Below are positions 8,059 through 16,657 of a DNA stretch of 64,000 nucleotides, piece by piece. The notes under the pieces are model-generated. The model saw nothing but the letters and a program-made list of their open reading frames with translations. It had not been told where the DNA came from and searched no databases. A program made the position numbers and the translations under genes. Numbering within the stretch: the first letter of the stretch is position 1; each line of letters begins with the position of its first letter. The DNA is from CALCNS01 sp964425745 (lineage in GTDB: Bacteria; Bacillota; JAAYKD01): positions 54,943 to 118,942 of the forward strand of contig CAYRNW010000006.1 in assembly GCA_964425745.1 (NCBI GenBank), read 5' to 3'.

Positions 8059-9303
8059 TTACATGATTTCAGCATCCGTTTTCATCATATCGTTGTAACT
8101 GTATTCAACGTCATCTCTTCGAAGAAACACATCTACAGAACCTCCCGCTTGCTCGATGTATCGCTTGACGATGACGTCACAGTATTTTTCATCCAGCTCT
8201 ATGGTATAACAGATGCGACCAGTCTGCTCACTGGCAATCAAGGTAGAGCCGCTACCACCGAAGGGGTCGAGGACGATACAGTTGGATAAGCTGCTGTTCA
8301 GGATAGGGTGAGCAATTAAAGCCACCGGTTTCATGGTGGGGTGATCGATATTCTTCTTGGGTTTCTCGAACTCCCAGATGGTGGTTTGTTTTCGGTCAGC
8401 ATACCAGTTGTGCTTTCCGCTTTTCTTCCAACCGAAGAGCACCGGTTCATGTTGCCATTGATAGGGAGACCGACCAAGCACTAAGGATTGTTTCTTCCAT
8501 ATGCAGGTTCCGGAAAGGTAGAAACCAGCATCCGAGAACGCTTTTCTAAAATTCAATCCTTCGGTATCAGAGTGGAATACATAGATAGAGGCATCCTTTG
8601 TCATTACTGATTCCATGTTCTGAAACGATTCCAAAAGAAACTGATAGAAGGCAACGTTTCCCATGTTGTCATTTTTGATTTTTCCAGCTGTGCCTTCATA
8701 GTTGACATTGTAAGGTGGATCGGTTACTACGAGGTTCGCTTGTTTTCCCTCCATCAGCTTAGTGAACGTTTCTTGTTTCGTGGAATCACCGCATACCAAC
8801 CGGTGTGGTCCTAGTTTCCAAAGGTCACCCAGTTTCGTGATGGGCGGCTTCTGCAACTCTGCATCGACATCAAAGTCGTCATCATGAATGCCGTCTTTAA
8901 GGGAGTCTTTGAATAAGTCATCTAACTCGGCTGCATCGAAACCGGTGAGGGTGACATCAAAATCGGCTCCTTGCAGCTTGGTTATTAATAATGTCAGTTT
9001 CTCTTTATCCCAATCACCATTAATCTTGTTGAGTGCGATGTTGAGTGCTTTTTCTTTCTCCTCATCCATTTCGATGATTACACATTCGATTTCTTGGAAA
9101 CCCAAATCGAGTAGGATTTTTAATCTTTGGTGACCCCCCACGATATGAGAGGTGGTCTTATTCCAGATTATGGGTTCTACATATCCAAATTCATGGATGG
9201 ATCGTTTTAACTTTTCGTATTCGGCATCTCCCGGCTTTAAGTCTTTTCTGGGATTGTAATCAGCTGGAATCAGTTGTGTAATTTTGAGTTTCTCAATTAA
9301 CAT
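8059..9303 (-). CDS. ParB-domain DNA methyltransferase (N6-adenine type)
   Basis: A 414-aa fusion. Residues ~1-110 form a ParB/Srx-like nuclease domain with HIVGGHQRLKIL, the ParB box. Residues ~150-400 form a D12/N4N6 methyltransferase with DPPYNVNYEG near residue 194 and the SAM-binding FGGSGSTL near the C-terminus; the motif order (DPPY before the SAM loop) indicates the beta group. Such phage enzymes methylate the phage genome, probably against host restriction. The gene overlaps the end of metK by eleven bases, so synthesis of the SAM donor and its consumer are coupled. A solitary methyltransferase; no partner nuclease is seen beside it. Confidence 0.92.
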   Translation of the reverse strand: MLIEKLKITQLIPADYNPRKDLKPGDAEYEKLKRSIHEFGYVEPIIWNKTTSHIVGGHQRLKILLDLGFQEIECVIIEMDEEKEKALNIALNKINGDWDKEKLTLLITKLQGADFDVTLTGFDAAELDDLFKDSLKDGIHDDDFDVDAELQKPPITKLGDLWKLGPHRLVCGDSTKQETFTKLMEGKQANLVVTDPPYNVNYEGTAGKIKNDNMGNVAFYQFLLESFQNMESVMTKDASIYVFHSDTEGLNFRKAFSDAGFYLSGTCIWKKQSLVLGRSPYQWQHEPVLFGWKKSGKHNWYADRKQTTIWEFEKPKKNIDHPTMKPVALIAHPILNSSLSNCIVLDPFGGSGSTLIASEQTGRICYTIELDEKYCDVIVKRYIEQAGGSVDVFLRRDDVEYSYNDMMKTDAEIM

Positions 9304-10456
9304 AGTTCTTTGCCGCCTTTCTCAACTCGACTTGCATATCGACTTGCTCCCAGGGAAACAAGATGGAGTTGAAATGACCATAGGTTGCGGTATCCGCATA
9401 GAAGGGTGTTCTCAATCGTAGCTTTTCTATCATGGCAGCCGGACGCAGGTTGAACACCTCTTTGACAATCTCTGCAAGCTGTTCGTCCGTGAGCATACTC
9501 GTCCCAAAAGAAGTTACGTTAACTGCCACCGGGCTGGCTTTACCGATGGCATAAGAAAGAGCGACCTCGCAACGTTCTGCCAGATCGCTCCCGACGATGT
9601 TTTTCGCTATGTATCGAGCCATATAAGCTCCGGATCGGTCAACCTTGGTAGGGTCTTTGCCGCAGAGTGCTCCTCCCCCATGGGATGCCAAGCCGCCGTA
9701 AGTATCTACCATGATCTTTCTACCGGTGAGTCCCGTATCTGCAGCGGGTCCACCCTCAACGAATCTTCCAGCGGGGTTGATGAAAACTTCTGTATTGTCG
9801 TCAAGGGGGAAGTCCTCAAAGCACTGCCACAACACCTGCGTCAAGATATCTGATTTCAATTCGGGTAGAGTTTTATCTTTATCGTGCTGAATCGAAATGA
9901 CGATCGTCTTAACTCGCTTTGGTTTGTCATCTTCATATTCAATCGTGACTTGCGACTTTCCATCTGGTTGGATTCCCTTGATCAGCTTCCCCTTACGGCA
10001 ACTGTCGATTCTCTTAACAATCCGATGAGCTAAGACGATTGGGAGAGGTAGATACTCCTGGGTTTCTTTGCAAGCATAGCCATACACAGTTCCTTGGTCC
10101 CCGGCACCCAAAGAGCTATAGGGTTCACTGATACCTTGCCTTACTTCCAATGCTTGATTGACTCCAGCAGAGATATCTGCACTTTGCTGATGTATGAAAA
10201 TTAGAATGTCATATTCACTTGGGTTATTTCCAACATCACGTAAAACGCTTCTCGTAATGGATCGGATATCCACTTTTGTGCTACAGGTGATTTCACCCGC
10301 TACGATAATTTTACCTTTGGTCGCAAGCACTTCGCATGCCACGCGAGAAGCTCTGTCTTCGCGTAAACAGGCATCCAGAATACTGTCTGCGACGAAGTCA
10401 CAAAGTTTATCGGGATGACCCATGCACACACACTCTGCTGTTTTATAAGTTAGCAT
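9293..10456 (-). CDS. metK: S-adenosylmethionine synthetase, phage-encoded
   Basis: A 387-aa SAM synthetase that converts methionine and ATP to SAM. The family landmarks are present: GHPDKLCDFVADSILD at the N-terminus, GAGDQGTVYGYA (ATP-binding), and the C-terminal GGLASHGGGALCGKDPTKVDRS. The start at 10456 follows GGAGG by five bases; upstream ATGs lack a site. It overlaps the ParB-methyltransferase gene by eleven bases. Length is nearly that of cellular MetK (~395 aa), so it is probably active. Placement among packaging genes points to support of phage DNA methylation rather than housekeeping. Confidence 0.95.
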   Translation of the reverse strand: MLTYKTAECVCMGHPDKLCDFVADSILDACLREDRASRVACEVLATKGKIIVAGEITCSTKVDIRSITRSVLRDVGNNPSEYDILIFIHQQSADISAGVNQALEVRQGISEPYSSLGAGDQGTVYGYACKETQEYLPLPIVLAHRIVKRIDSCRKGKLIKGIQPDGKSQVTIEYEDDKPKRVKTIVISIQHDKDKTLPELKSDILTQVLWQCFEDFPLDDNTEVFINPAGRFVEGGPAADTGLTGRKIMVDTYGGLASHGGGALCGKDPTKVDRSGAYMARYIAKNIVGSDLAERCEVALSYAIGKASPVAVNVTSFGTSMLTDEQLAEIVKEVFNLRPAAMIEKLRLRTPFYADTATYGHFNSILFPWEQVDMQVELRKAAKNYVN

Positions 10457-10469
10457 AATTACCTCCATA

Positions 10470-10498
10470 TTGCATAATCTATCCACTTCGAGTATAAT
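10470..10498 (+). promoter_or_regulatory. Sigma-70-type promoter on the strand opposite the phage genes
   Basis: TTGCAT (10470-10475) and TATAAT (10493-10498) are separated by exactly 17 bases. A consensus spacing and -10 box on the forward strand, divergent from metK, predict a start near 10505 that reads toward terS. Confidence 0.75.
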
Positions 10499-10504
10499 AT
10501 AACT

Positions 10505-10735
10505 GAGTCAAGGTCTCCTCCTCATTGACTCACCAGACCCAAAGGGCCCGAAAAGGGAAAAAGCAATTGTGCCAGAATGCAAAATAAGAGGAGGGATGCT
10601 TATGAGCGAAATTAAAAGATTTGGGCGAAATATCATTAATAAAGTAAAAGTTAGTGTTACTTTCAAACTACCGTTCATTAATGTCACACTTGCTCCTTCG
10701 ATTATTTGCAATCTCGTTAGAGGTTGCTTTTTTTA
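10505..10735 (+). other. Short forward transcript with a possible 45-aa non-stop reading frame
   Basis: Between the promoter at 10470-10498 and the terminator at 10708-10734 lies a ~230-base unit in the gap between terS and metK. It contains GAGGAGG seven bases before an ATG at 10599 that opens MSEIKRFGRNIINKVKV, a basic N-terminus followed by a hydrophobic stretch (LPFINVTLAPSIICNLV). No in-frame stop occurs before the terminator; the frame only closes at 10829, inside antisense terS. It could be a regulatory RNA, a small membrane-active peptide made from a non-stop message, or a degenerate gene. I do not recognise it. Confidence 0.45.
10708..10734 (+). terminator. Intrinsic terminator of the short forward transcript
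   Basis: GCAATCTC (10708-10715) pairs with GAGGTTGC (10720-10727) with one G-T wobble and a four-base loop, followed by seven T residues. It overlaps the last codon of terS, which is on the other strand. Confidence 0.8.
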
Positions 10736-11284
10736 TTTTCCACGCCTTGCTGTAAGTAAGCGCTCCATGACATCATCTTGTGGATTTACTCCGTTGTATT
10801 CTCCAACACTGTTCTCTTTTACGATTTGAAAGATCTCCATCCAGAGCCGATTGGTTTGGCTCATATAGTTTTGACCCATGGCCACATATGGACTTTGAAT
10901 TGCATTTCCCGTTGTGGGATGCTTTGCTAAAAATCCATATTCGGTTACTGCTTCCTCGCACTGAATCCAGCGAGCCACACTCATTGCATAGCGTTCCAGC
11001 AGTTGTGGTGAAACTAAAGCTGCACATCCTCGTTCGTTTAACCATTGCCAGGTGCTTTTGTAGATCTCACCGGCGATGAGTGCCTTACCATCTTTTTGTA
11101 TGGCTTCGAGCATTCTATTTGGTTCTGGCATGGATAACCCTTTGAGGTCAGCCGTTTCGTTAAACTCAATGACAGTTAGTTTTCTTCCGCCGGGATTACC
11201 CTCAACTATCTTCTCGGCAAGGGGTTTCTTTTTTGCTCCTGCACCTACACGAGCACCACCACGATTTGTGCCGTCCTTCGCCAT
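10733..11284 (-). CDS. terS: Terminase small subunit, P27 family
   Basis: A 183-aa DNA-recognition subunit of terminase. The N-terminus is basic and Gly rich (GTNRGGARVGAGAKKKP), followed by the P27-family helical core (LVSPQLLERYAMSVARWIQCEEAV, GNAIQSPYVAMGQNYMSQ). The length is typical. It normally pairs directly with terL; here it is separated from it by metK, the methyltransferase, three small genes and a cargo cassette. The HNH gene lies upstream in the same orientation, and HNH endonuclease next to terminase is a common arrangement required for packaging in this phage type. Confidence 0.92.
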   Translation of the reverse strand: MAKDGTNRGGARVGAGAKKKPLAEKIVEGNPGGRKLTVIEFNETADLKGLSMPEPNRMLEAIQKDGKALIAGEIYKSTWQWLNERGCAALVSPQLLERYAMSVARWIQCEEAVTEYGFLAKHPTTGNAIQSPYVAMGQNYMSQTNRLWMEIFQIVKENSVGEYNGVNPQDDVMERLLTARRGK

Positions 11285-11390
11285 AGATTCACCTCGCTTT
11301 CGTTAGGAGGGTTATTCCCTCGTTTGATTCTGCGTTTTTTAGCGTGAGGGCCCACACCGCTGTCCTTAATTGATTTATTTAGAGATTTAA

Positions 11391-11747
11391 TTACCCCCAC
11401 CGGTCACCACTCTCAGCGGTAATCCGAGAGTGACAAGACTTGCATAAAGCCATGAGGTTACTCCACTCATTACCACCACCTTTTGAAAGTGGTTTGATGT
11501 GATGAACCTCTTCTGCAGGAGTTAAGACTCCATTTCTCCTACACTCATCACACAAGGGATGCGCTTTGATGAATCGATCGCGAATCCGTTTCCAAGCACG
11601 ACCGTATCGTTTGTTGGACTCAGGATCACGCTCGTACTTGTCGTATAGCTTGTTCTTTGCTTTCTGATGTTCAGCACAGTATTGTCCTTTCTCGGCTAAT
11701 CGGCTACAACCCGGGTAAGCACAAGGACGCTTTGGTTTGTATGGCAT
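11391..11747 (-). CDS. HNH endonuclease
   Basis: A 118-aa protein with an N-terminal zinc-binding block (CAYPGCSRLAEKGQYCAEH) and the C-terminal HNH core: CDECRRNG, EEVHHIKPLSKGG, then NLMALCKSCHSRIT. In HK97-like phages this protein works with terminase and portal in cos cleavage and packaging. It stands just upstream of terS, the expected position. Catalytic His residues and the four zinc cysteines are all present, so it is probably functional. Confidence 0.93.
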   Translation of the reverse strand: MPYKPKRPCAYPGCSRLAEKGQYCAEHQKAKNKLYDKYERDPESNKRYGRAWKRIRDRFIKAHPLCDECRRNGVLTPAEEVHHIKPLSKGGGNEWSNLMALCKSCHSRITAESGDRWG

Positions 11748-11774
11748 CGGTTCACCTCACACAGGATAAATAAC

Positions 11775-11810
11775 AACGACCGCCTGAGGGTTTTATCCCT
11801 GGCGGTCGTT
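11775..11810. terminator. Ten-bp perfect hairpin between the late regulator and HNH gene
   Basis: AACGACCGCC (11775-11784) pairs with 11801-11810, and the loop contains a further GGG/CCC pairing. A short T run follows on the forward strand. It may separate the early and late phage transcripts. Confidence 0.65.
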
Positions 11811-11882
11811 TTGCTACACTTTCATCAATACCATTATACTACGTTGACACAGGATTTCAACTCTCATTTACTCTCCACTTTT

Positions 11883-12284
11883 CTAAATCACAACTTGCTT
11901 TAAAGCCCTTTCACGCATCCGAAAGGTATGTTGAATGCTGTATCCCATCTTGAAAGCAATTTCCTCCCAAGTCCAGCCACAAAGAAAGCGGAGCTCCAAT
12001 AGAGTCTGGCACTCTTTGTTTTCCACAGCTTTGATGCAACTAACGATTTGTTGCTTAACATTAATCAGTTGGTTTAGATCTTCATCGATTTCCTTTTGTA
12101 AGTCAACGATTTTAGAAATGGCATCAGCCATCACAGAAACACGGTTATTGGGGGTATGCGGGGTATCTGAAAATGTAGAGGTGCATTTAGTAGCTAGCTC
12201 GTTGAGAGATGCAATTTGCGCTAGTTTACTATCGATCCTAAGATCAAGGCGATAAGCTTGACTCAAAAATTCTAGTGTGGTCAT
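11883..12284 (-). CDS. DUF1492/ArpU-like phage late-transcription regulator
   Basis: A 133-aa protein with an N-terminal coiled helical region and a C-terminal sigma-70 region 4-like helix-turn-helix (LLELRFLCGWTWEEIAFKMGYSIQHTFRMRERALK). This layout is that of DUF1492/ArpU/RinA-like regulators, which in Gram-positive phages switch on packaging and morphogenesis genes. Its location immediately before the HNH-terS block fits that role. The start ATG overlaps the stop of the upstream 46-aa gene (ATATGA), so the two are coupled. Confidence 0.82.
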   Translation of the reverse strand: MTTLEFLSQAYRLDLRIDSKLAQIASLNELATKCTSTFSDTPHTPNNRVSVMADAISKIVDLQKEIDEDLNQLINVKQQIVSCIKAVENKECQTLLELRFLCGWTWEEIAFKMGYSIQHTFRMRERALKQVVI

Positions 12285-12421
12285 ATCAGCTCACCTCCGC
12301 TTCTTGTATCTCTTTTATCAAGAACAGGGGAGTGTGAGCTTTTTGGAAATCGGACTACTATTCCTTTATCCTCCATGGCTTGAACTAATGTTGTATTTGA
12401 GAGAGATTCATAATGTTTCAT
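12281..12421 (-). CDS. Small phage protein, 46 aa, unknown
   Basis: A short open frame beginning MKHYESLSNTTLVQAMEDKG and ending RSGGELI. It has a good ribosome binding site (GGAGGT, six bases before the ATG at 12421) and its stop overlaps the ATG of the DUF1492-like regulator. The gap between helicase and regulator is otherwise unexplained, and the tight coupling on both sides supports a real gene. No function or family recognised. Confidence 0.65.
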   Translation of the reverse strand: MKHYESLSNTTLVQAMEDKGIVVRFPKSSHSPVLDKRDTRSGGELI

Positions 12422-12468
12422 CTTCGTACCTCCGATGTTTTTATTCCCTCGGATTGGCACGGATTGTC

Positions 12469-13833
12469 TTAGATTTTCATATCTGCCTTAACCGCTTCGA
12501 TTAAAGCTGCTTGTGTACTATCCTTCTTGGATAATACCTTTAGAATGCGCTCGTCGATGGTTCCATTGGTGATAATGTGGTGCACCACGACGGTTTTTGC
12601 ACGTTGCCCTTGCCGCCATATGCGCGCGATAGTTTGTTGATACAATTCCAAAGACCAGGTTAATCCAAACCAGATCAACGTCGAACCTCCACTTTGTAGA
12701 TTCAGGCCATGTCCAGCTGAAGCTGGATGGATGAGTGCAACAGGTAGTTCGCCTGTGTTCCATTTCTCAAAACTACCTTTGGTATCTAACTTGGCATAAG
12801 CCACACCCAGCTTTCGTAATCTTTGAGCGATGCAGACTAGGTCGTGTTTGAACCAATAAGCAACCAGCACAGGGTTTCCTCCTGCAGCCTCGATCATATC
12901 TTCCAAGGCATCCAGCTTTCGCTCATGGATAGGGGAGACTTGACCATCATTGCTATAGATTGCTCCATTCGCCATCTGGCAAAGCTTACCGGTGAGCGCT
13001 GCTGCATTAGCGGCTGTGATGTCACCACTTGGTAGTTGTAGAATCAGATCGGTCTTAAGCTCCTCATATCGTTGTTTCTCACTTTCTGAAAGATAAACTG
13101 TATATTCACTGCTAATAAGCTCAGGCATTTTGAGATGGTCCGTTGATTTCATGGAGATGGTTATATCGGATATCTTGTCATAGATTCTTTCCTCAGCTCC
13201 TGGGAGAGGCTTGTAGTTGAAAACAATGTGGCCATTTCGTTTATCTGGTTGAAAGTAATCCAGTCGGTAGCGACCGATGAATCGTCCAAGCCGCTGGCCC
13301 ATATCTAATAACCGAAACTCAGCCCACAGGTCCATGAGACCATTTGTCGATGGCGTTCCCGTTAAGCCAATAACTCGTTTTACTCTTGGCCTAACTCTCA
13401 TCAGCGCACGGAATCGCTTTGCTTGATAATTCTTGAAAGAAGAGAGCTCATCGACGACGAGGGTATCAAAGTTGAAAGGGAGGTTACTTTCTTCGATCAG
13501 CCACTGGACATTCTCGCGATTGATGATATAGATATCGGCTTGTTGCAGTAGGGCTCTTCTGCGGTCTGCTTCAGTCCCAACAGCCACGGAGCAGATGAGG
13601 TTCTGAAGATGATCCCACTTATCTGCTTCAACAGGCCATGTATACCGTGCAACTCGCAAAGGTGCAATGACTAAGATGCGATGTGCCTCGAAACTGTCAA
13701 ACAGTAGATTGTTCAGTGCTGTCATTGCAATGCTAGTTTTTCCAAGACCCATATCAAGCCAGACAGCACAGTTGGGATGTTCTTCGATGTAGCGAGTAGC
13801 ATGGACTTGATAGTTATGAGGTTCGTATTTCAT
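12469..13833 (-). CDS. Phage SNF2-family DEAD helicase
   Basis: A 454-aa SF2 ATPase of the SNF2/RapA type found in clostridial phage replication modules. Visible motifs: Q-motif region YQVHATRYI; Walker A DMGLGKTSIAM; motif II VVDELSSFKN; motif III GLTGTPSTNG; motif VI IARIWRQGQRAKTV. I take the ATG at 13833 because GGAGGG lies seven bases upstream; the 13905 start has none. The gene overlaps the VRR-NUC gene by ~20 bases, a pairing seen repeatedly in phages. Probably remodels or unwinds DNA during phage replication. Confidence 0.92.
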   Translation of the reverse strand: MKYEPHNYQVHATRYIEEHPNCAVWLDMGLGKTSIAMTALNNLLFDSFEAHRILVIAPLRVARYTWPVEADKWDHLQNLICSVAVGTEADRRRALLQQADIYIINRENVQWLIEESNLPFNFDTLVVDELSSFKNYQAKRFRALMRVRPRVKRVIGLTGTPSTNGLMDLWAEFRLLDMGQRLGRFIGRYRLDYFQPDKRNGHIVFNYKPLPGAEERIYDKISDITISMKSTDHLKMPELISSEYTVYLSESEKQRYEELKTDLILQLPSGDITAANAAALTGKLCQMANGAIYSNDGQVSPIHERKLDALEDMIEAAGGNPVLVAYWFKHDLVCIAQRLRKLGVAYAKLDTKGSFEKWNTGELPVALIHPASAGHGLNLQSGGSTLIWFGLTWSLELYQQTIARIWRQGQRAKTVVVHHIITNGTIDERILKVLSKKDSTQAALIEAVKADMKI

Positions 13834-14095
13834 CAAGAATCCCTCCAATCTGCTGCTCATCATCCAGGACAAATACTTGGAATCCAAGTCGCTGGAGCAA
13901 CCCATGCCTTGCTAGCTGCAAGGGGAAAGGCTTTCTTCCGGGAGCCTTGACTTCCACAAAGCCAATATGACCCCCCGGTAAAAGTACGAGTCGGTCAGGC
14001 ATTCCGTCAAAACTAGGGCATACAAGCTTTGGTGCAATACCTCCCATCGCTTTAACCGACATCGTCAGTTTTTGTTCGATTTGTTTTTCTCTCAT
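13814..14095 (-). CDS. VRR-NUC domain nuclease
   Basis: A 93-aa minimal VRR-NUC (PD-(D/E)XK superfamily) protein, with KLVCPSFDGMPDRLVLLPGG and GFVEVKAPGRKP giving the acidic GxPD and ExK catalytic elements. Stand-alone VRR-NUC proteins of this size act as structure-specific nucleases and are typically encoded beside the SNF2 helicase, as here (overlap of ~20 bases). The ribosome binding site GGAGGG precedes the ATG. Complete by family length. Confidence 0.92.
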   Translation of the reverse strand: MREKQIEQKLTMSVKAMGGIAPKLVCPSFDGMPDRLVLLPGGHIGFVEVKAPGRKPFPLQLARHGLLQRLGFQVFVLDDEQQIGGILDEIRTS

Positions 14096-14323
14096 TGCTT
14101 ACCCTCCACGGACAAGTGGTCCAGATTTTCTCTACGCGCGTATATGCGCTCGGACACGGCTCCTTTTTCTATAATATTTCTATTTATTTGTACTATATAG
14201 AAATCTTTGTCCATTTGTCCGAATCTACCATTTTTACCCCCATTTTACAGGGAATTGGCTCTGGACAGTCTCAAGGACAGGGACAAGCTGTGCCTGTTGT
14301 TCTGAGAGGCTGTCCAGAGATGC

Positions 14324-16657
14324 CTAAACACGCTTATACAACCGTTGCCTACCATAGATGGGCAGTATCTTGCGTTCGTCAACTTTTTTCCAACCTGGGA
14401 TGCGAAGCATGATGGCCGCTATCGCATAAGAGTCGGAGGGCTTGATGTCCTCTTTCCTTTTACCGAAACATTCACACCAGATCTCCAAATTGCTGACGTT
14501 GCTACGTAGAATCCTACCTTTCGATTGGGTAGGACTGTCCGGATCACGGATGTATTCCTGCCTTACATAGATGTCCATCTCATCCCATTTCTCCGGCAGT
14601 AGAAGATTGAGATAAGAGAGGACCAGACCTTCGCGGTCGTCCTGTTCCATCGCTTCAGACTGCTCGATTTGAGATAGTTTTTCCAGATACGGGTCGAGAT
14701 AAATGTCTTCACCGCGCTCGACGAGCACCAGCACTTCAGCCCATATTTGGTTGACATCCTCTAGGGAGAGTTGCCACGGCTTCATCTCACTTGTACCGGG
14801 AGTTTTGACTGTCCAGAATCGGCGATTGCCTGTGATGTCTCGGAGATATCCATTTTGCGAATTGGTCGTGCCAAAGAAGATACACTGCCTGGGATGGGGT
14901 GTAACTCGACGTCCGAAAGAAGCACGATACTTATCATCCTGACGAGAGATAAACGCTTTGACCTTATCGAGGTCGGCTTTCTTCATGCCGGCCAATTCAC
15001 CAATCTCGATGATCCAATAACCCTGCAGTTTTTCTGCAGCGGTCTTGTCATTCATATCGGTCAGGTTCACACTATCGGAGTACCACTCTCTACCGAGTTT
15101 TGCAATGAGAGTGGACTTCCCAATCCCCTGATCCCCATTGAGTACGAGGATATAATCGAATTTGATACCCGGATTCTGTACTCGTGCCACTGCAGCGCAG
15201 AGTGTTTTTCGAGTAACCGCGCGAGTATAAGCGTTGTCCTCTGCTCCGAGATAGTCGATGAGAATGCACTCTGCACGAGTAACACCGTCCCAGGGTGGCA
15301 GGGAATCCAAATACTCTCGAATGGGATGGTAAGCTCGGTCATCCACCACTTTTGCAACAGCGATCTGATAGTTCCGGGCCGAGAAGGTCCCATAATTCGC
15401 ATCGACATAACAGATGAGTTGTGCATCGTCAGCATCGCGCCAAAACCGTGCGGGATGCTTCCATGGTACAGAACCCGTAATCTCCATGCCATCGGCGAGC
15501 TGGTTGAAACAAAGTGATTTCAAGTTTTCGTCGTTTTGAAGAATCAAAGTTAAGTTATGAAGATTATTTTTTAGTACCGTTGAGCGAGGTTCGTATTGTA
15601 GCTTTTTCTGCCATTCGGGATCACTATCACCGGCTGCGAAATCATAGGACGCTTGTGCTTTTCGCTCTTCGACTACGAGCAGTTTCACATTATCATCTTT
15701 TGAGGCAAACTCGGACATGGCCTGATAGGACTCTTTCTCATCATCATCGCCGAATTTGTGGATGCGAACGAGGTCAAAAGCGTTGAGCAACTTTCCGTTA
15801 GCGGGATCTGTAGCGTGATGGCTATAAGCGAATTTGTCCTCATAAACCACAACACCCGCAGTGCTTGCACCCGCTATGTAGTCGTAGCGACCTTCCGAGT
15901 CGGATGGAGCATAGATGTCTGAGAGGAACATCTCTATAGCCGCAGTGATGGAGTAGGTGCGACAGAAAGCTCCTACGACACCGGACTTTGTAAGCGGGTC
16001 TTCCTGGGGTTTCTGACTAGGTTTGTGCACCTTGCTTTCCCGCGAAGTAGTGGGCAGCAGAGAGCAATCCTGCCAATCTGGGTGTATTGCAAGGATTTTA
16101 TCCGGATCAAGAGGCTCACCATCAAAGAACTTAATGAGGTATTCACCATTCGAGGGACAGGTTGGCCAATACATGAGCTGGTTGGGAATAAAGGAACATT
16201 CATCGAACATGTCGATACCAATCTCAGCTGCCATATAGCGCGACACCGCTACATACTCATCCGCAGAGATCTCACGTGTGAAGGGAGCAATGATGCGAAG
16301 TCGAGGTGCTTCTGGTGTATGACCGTGTGTGGAATACATAGCACATTTGAAGTGAATCTTTTCCTCTAAGGCTGTAACGAACTCCGGAGTAGCATTGTCA
16401 AGATCGGGGGTCCACAGGGACCGACAAGCAACATTCCCTATCTTGCGTAGATTGTCTCTCAAGTGACCTCCGACAAAGCCACCCTTATCCTTAATTTCAT
16501 CACGCTTTGGTTTTGGGAGCTTGGCATATTCCTCTGCAGTTTCACTCGTGCGTATCGGTGTTTTCAGCCTTTCGCAGATTGCTTCGAAGGATAGGGTCTT
16601 ATTGGACCAGAATTTTGCCTGGCGGGAATTACCGAGGGCGATCTTCAATTCACGCAT
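14324..16657 (-). CDS. VapE-family phage primase/helicase
   Basis: A 777-aa replication protein. The N-terminal ~250 residues look like a prim-pol/bifunctional primase region (STHGHTPEAPRLRIIAPFTR). The C-terminal half is the virulence-associated E ATPase: NGDQGIGKSTLIAKLG Walker A, IIEIGELAGMKKADLD motif B, and FFGTTNSQNGYLRDITGNRRFW. Such proteins initiate and drive phage replication. The ATG at 16657 is nine bases after GAGGAGG and overlaps the previous gene by eight bases. About 230 bases downstream, before the VRR-NUC gene, contain no gene that I can see. Confidence 0.92.
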   Translation of the reverse strand: MRELKIALGNSRQAKFWSNKTLSFEAICERLKTPIRTSETAEEYAKLPKPKRDEIKDKGGFVGGHLRDNLRKIGNVACRSLWTPDLDNATPEFVTALEEKIHFKCAMYSTHGHTPEAPRLRIIAPFTREISADEYVAVSRYMAAEIGIDMFDECSFIPNQLMYWPTCPSNGEYLIKFFDGEPLDPDKILAIHPDWQDCSLLPTTSRESKVHKPSQKPQEDPLTKSGVVGAFCRTYSITAAIEMFLSDIYAPSDSEGRYDYIAGASTAGVVVYEDKFAYSHHATDPANGKLLNAFDLVRIHKFGDDDEKESYQAMSEFASKDDNVKLLVVEERKAQASYDFAAGDSDPEWQKKLQYEPRSTVLKNNLHNLTLILQNDENLKSLCFNQLADGMEITGSVPWKHPARFWRDADDAQLICYVDANYGTFSARNYQIAVAKVVDDRAYHPIREYLDSLPPWDGVTRAECILIDYLGAEDNAYTRAVTRKTLCAAVARVQNPGIKFDYILVLNGDQGIGKSTLIAKLGREWYSDSVNLTDMNDKTAAEKLQGYWIIEIGELAGMKKADLDKVKAFISRQDDKYRASFGRRVTPHPRQCIFFGTTNSQNGYLRDITGNRRFWTVKTPGTSEMKPWQLSLEDVNQIWAEVLVLVERGEDIYLDPYLEKLSQIEQSEAMEQDDREGLVLSYLNLLLPEKWDEMDIYVRQEYIRDPDSPTQSKGRILRSNVSNLEIWCECFGKRKEDIKPSDSYAIAAIMLRIPGWKKVDERKILPIYGRQRLYKRV

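Noticed and set aside
14095..14323. A phage gene or origin between VapE and VRR-NUC
   Set aside because: No coupled start, repeats or strong hairpins were seen; only AT-rich sequence and the VRR-NUC ribosome binding site.
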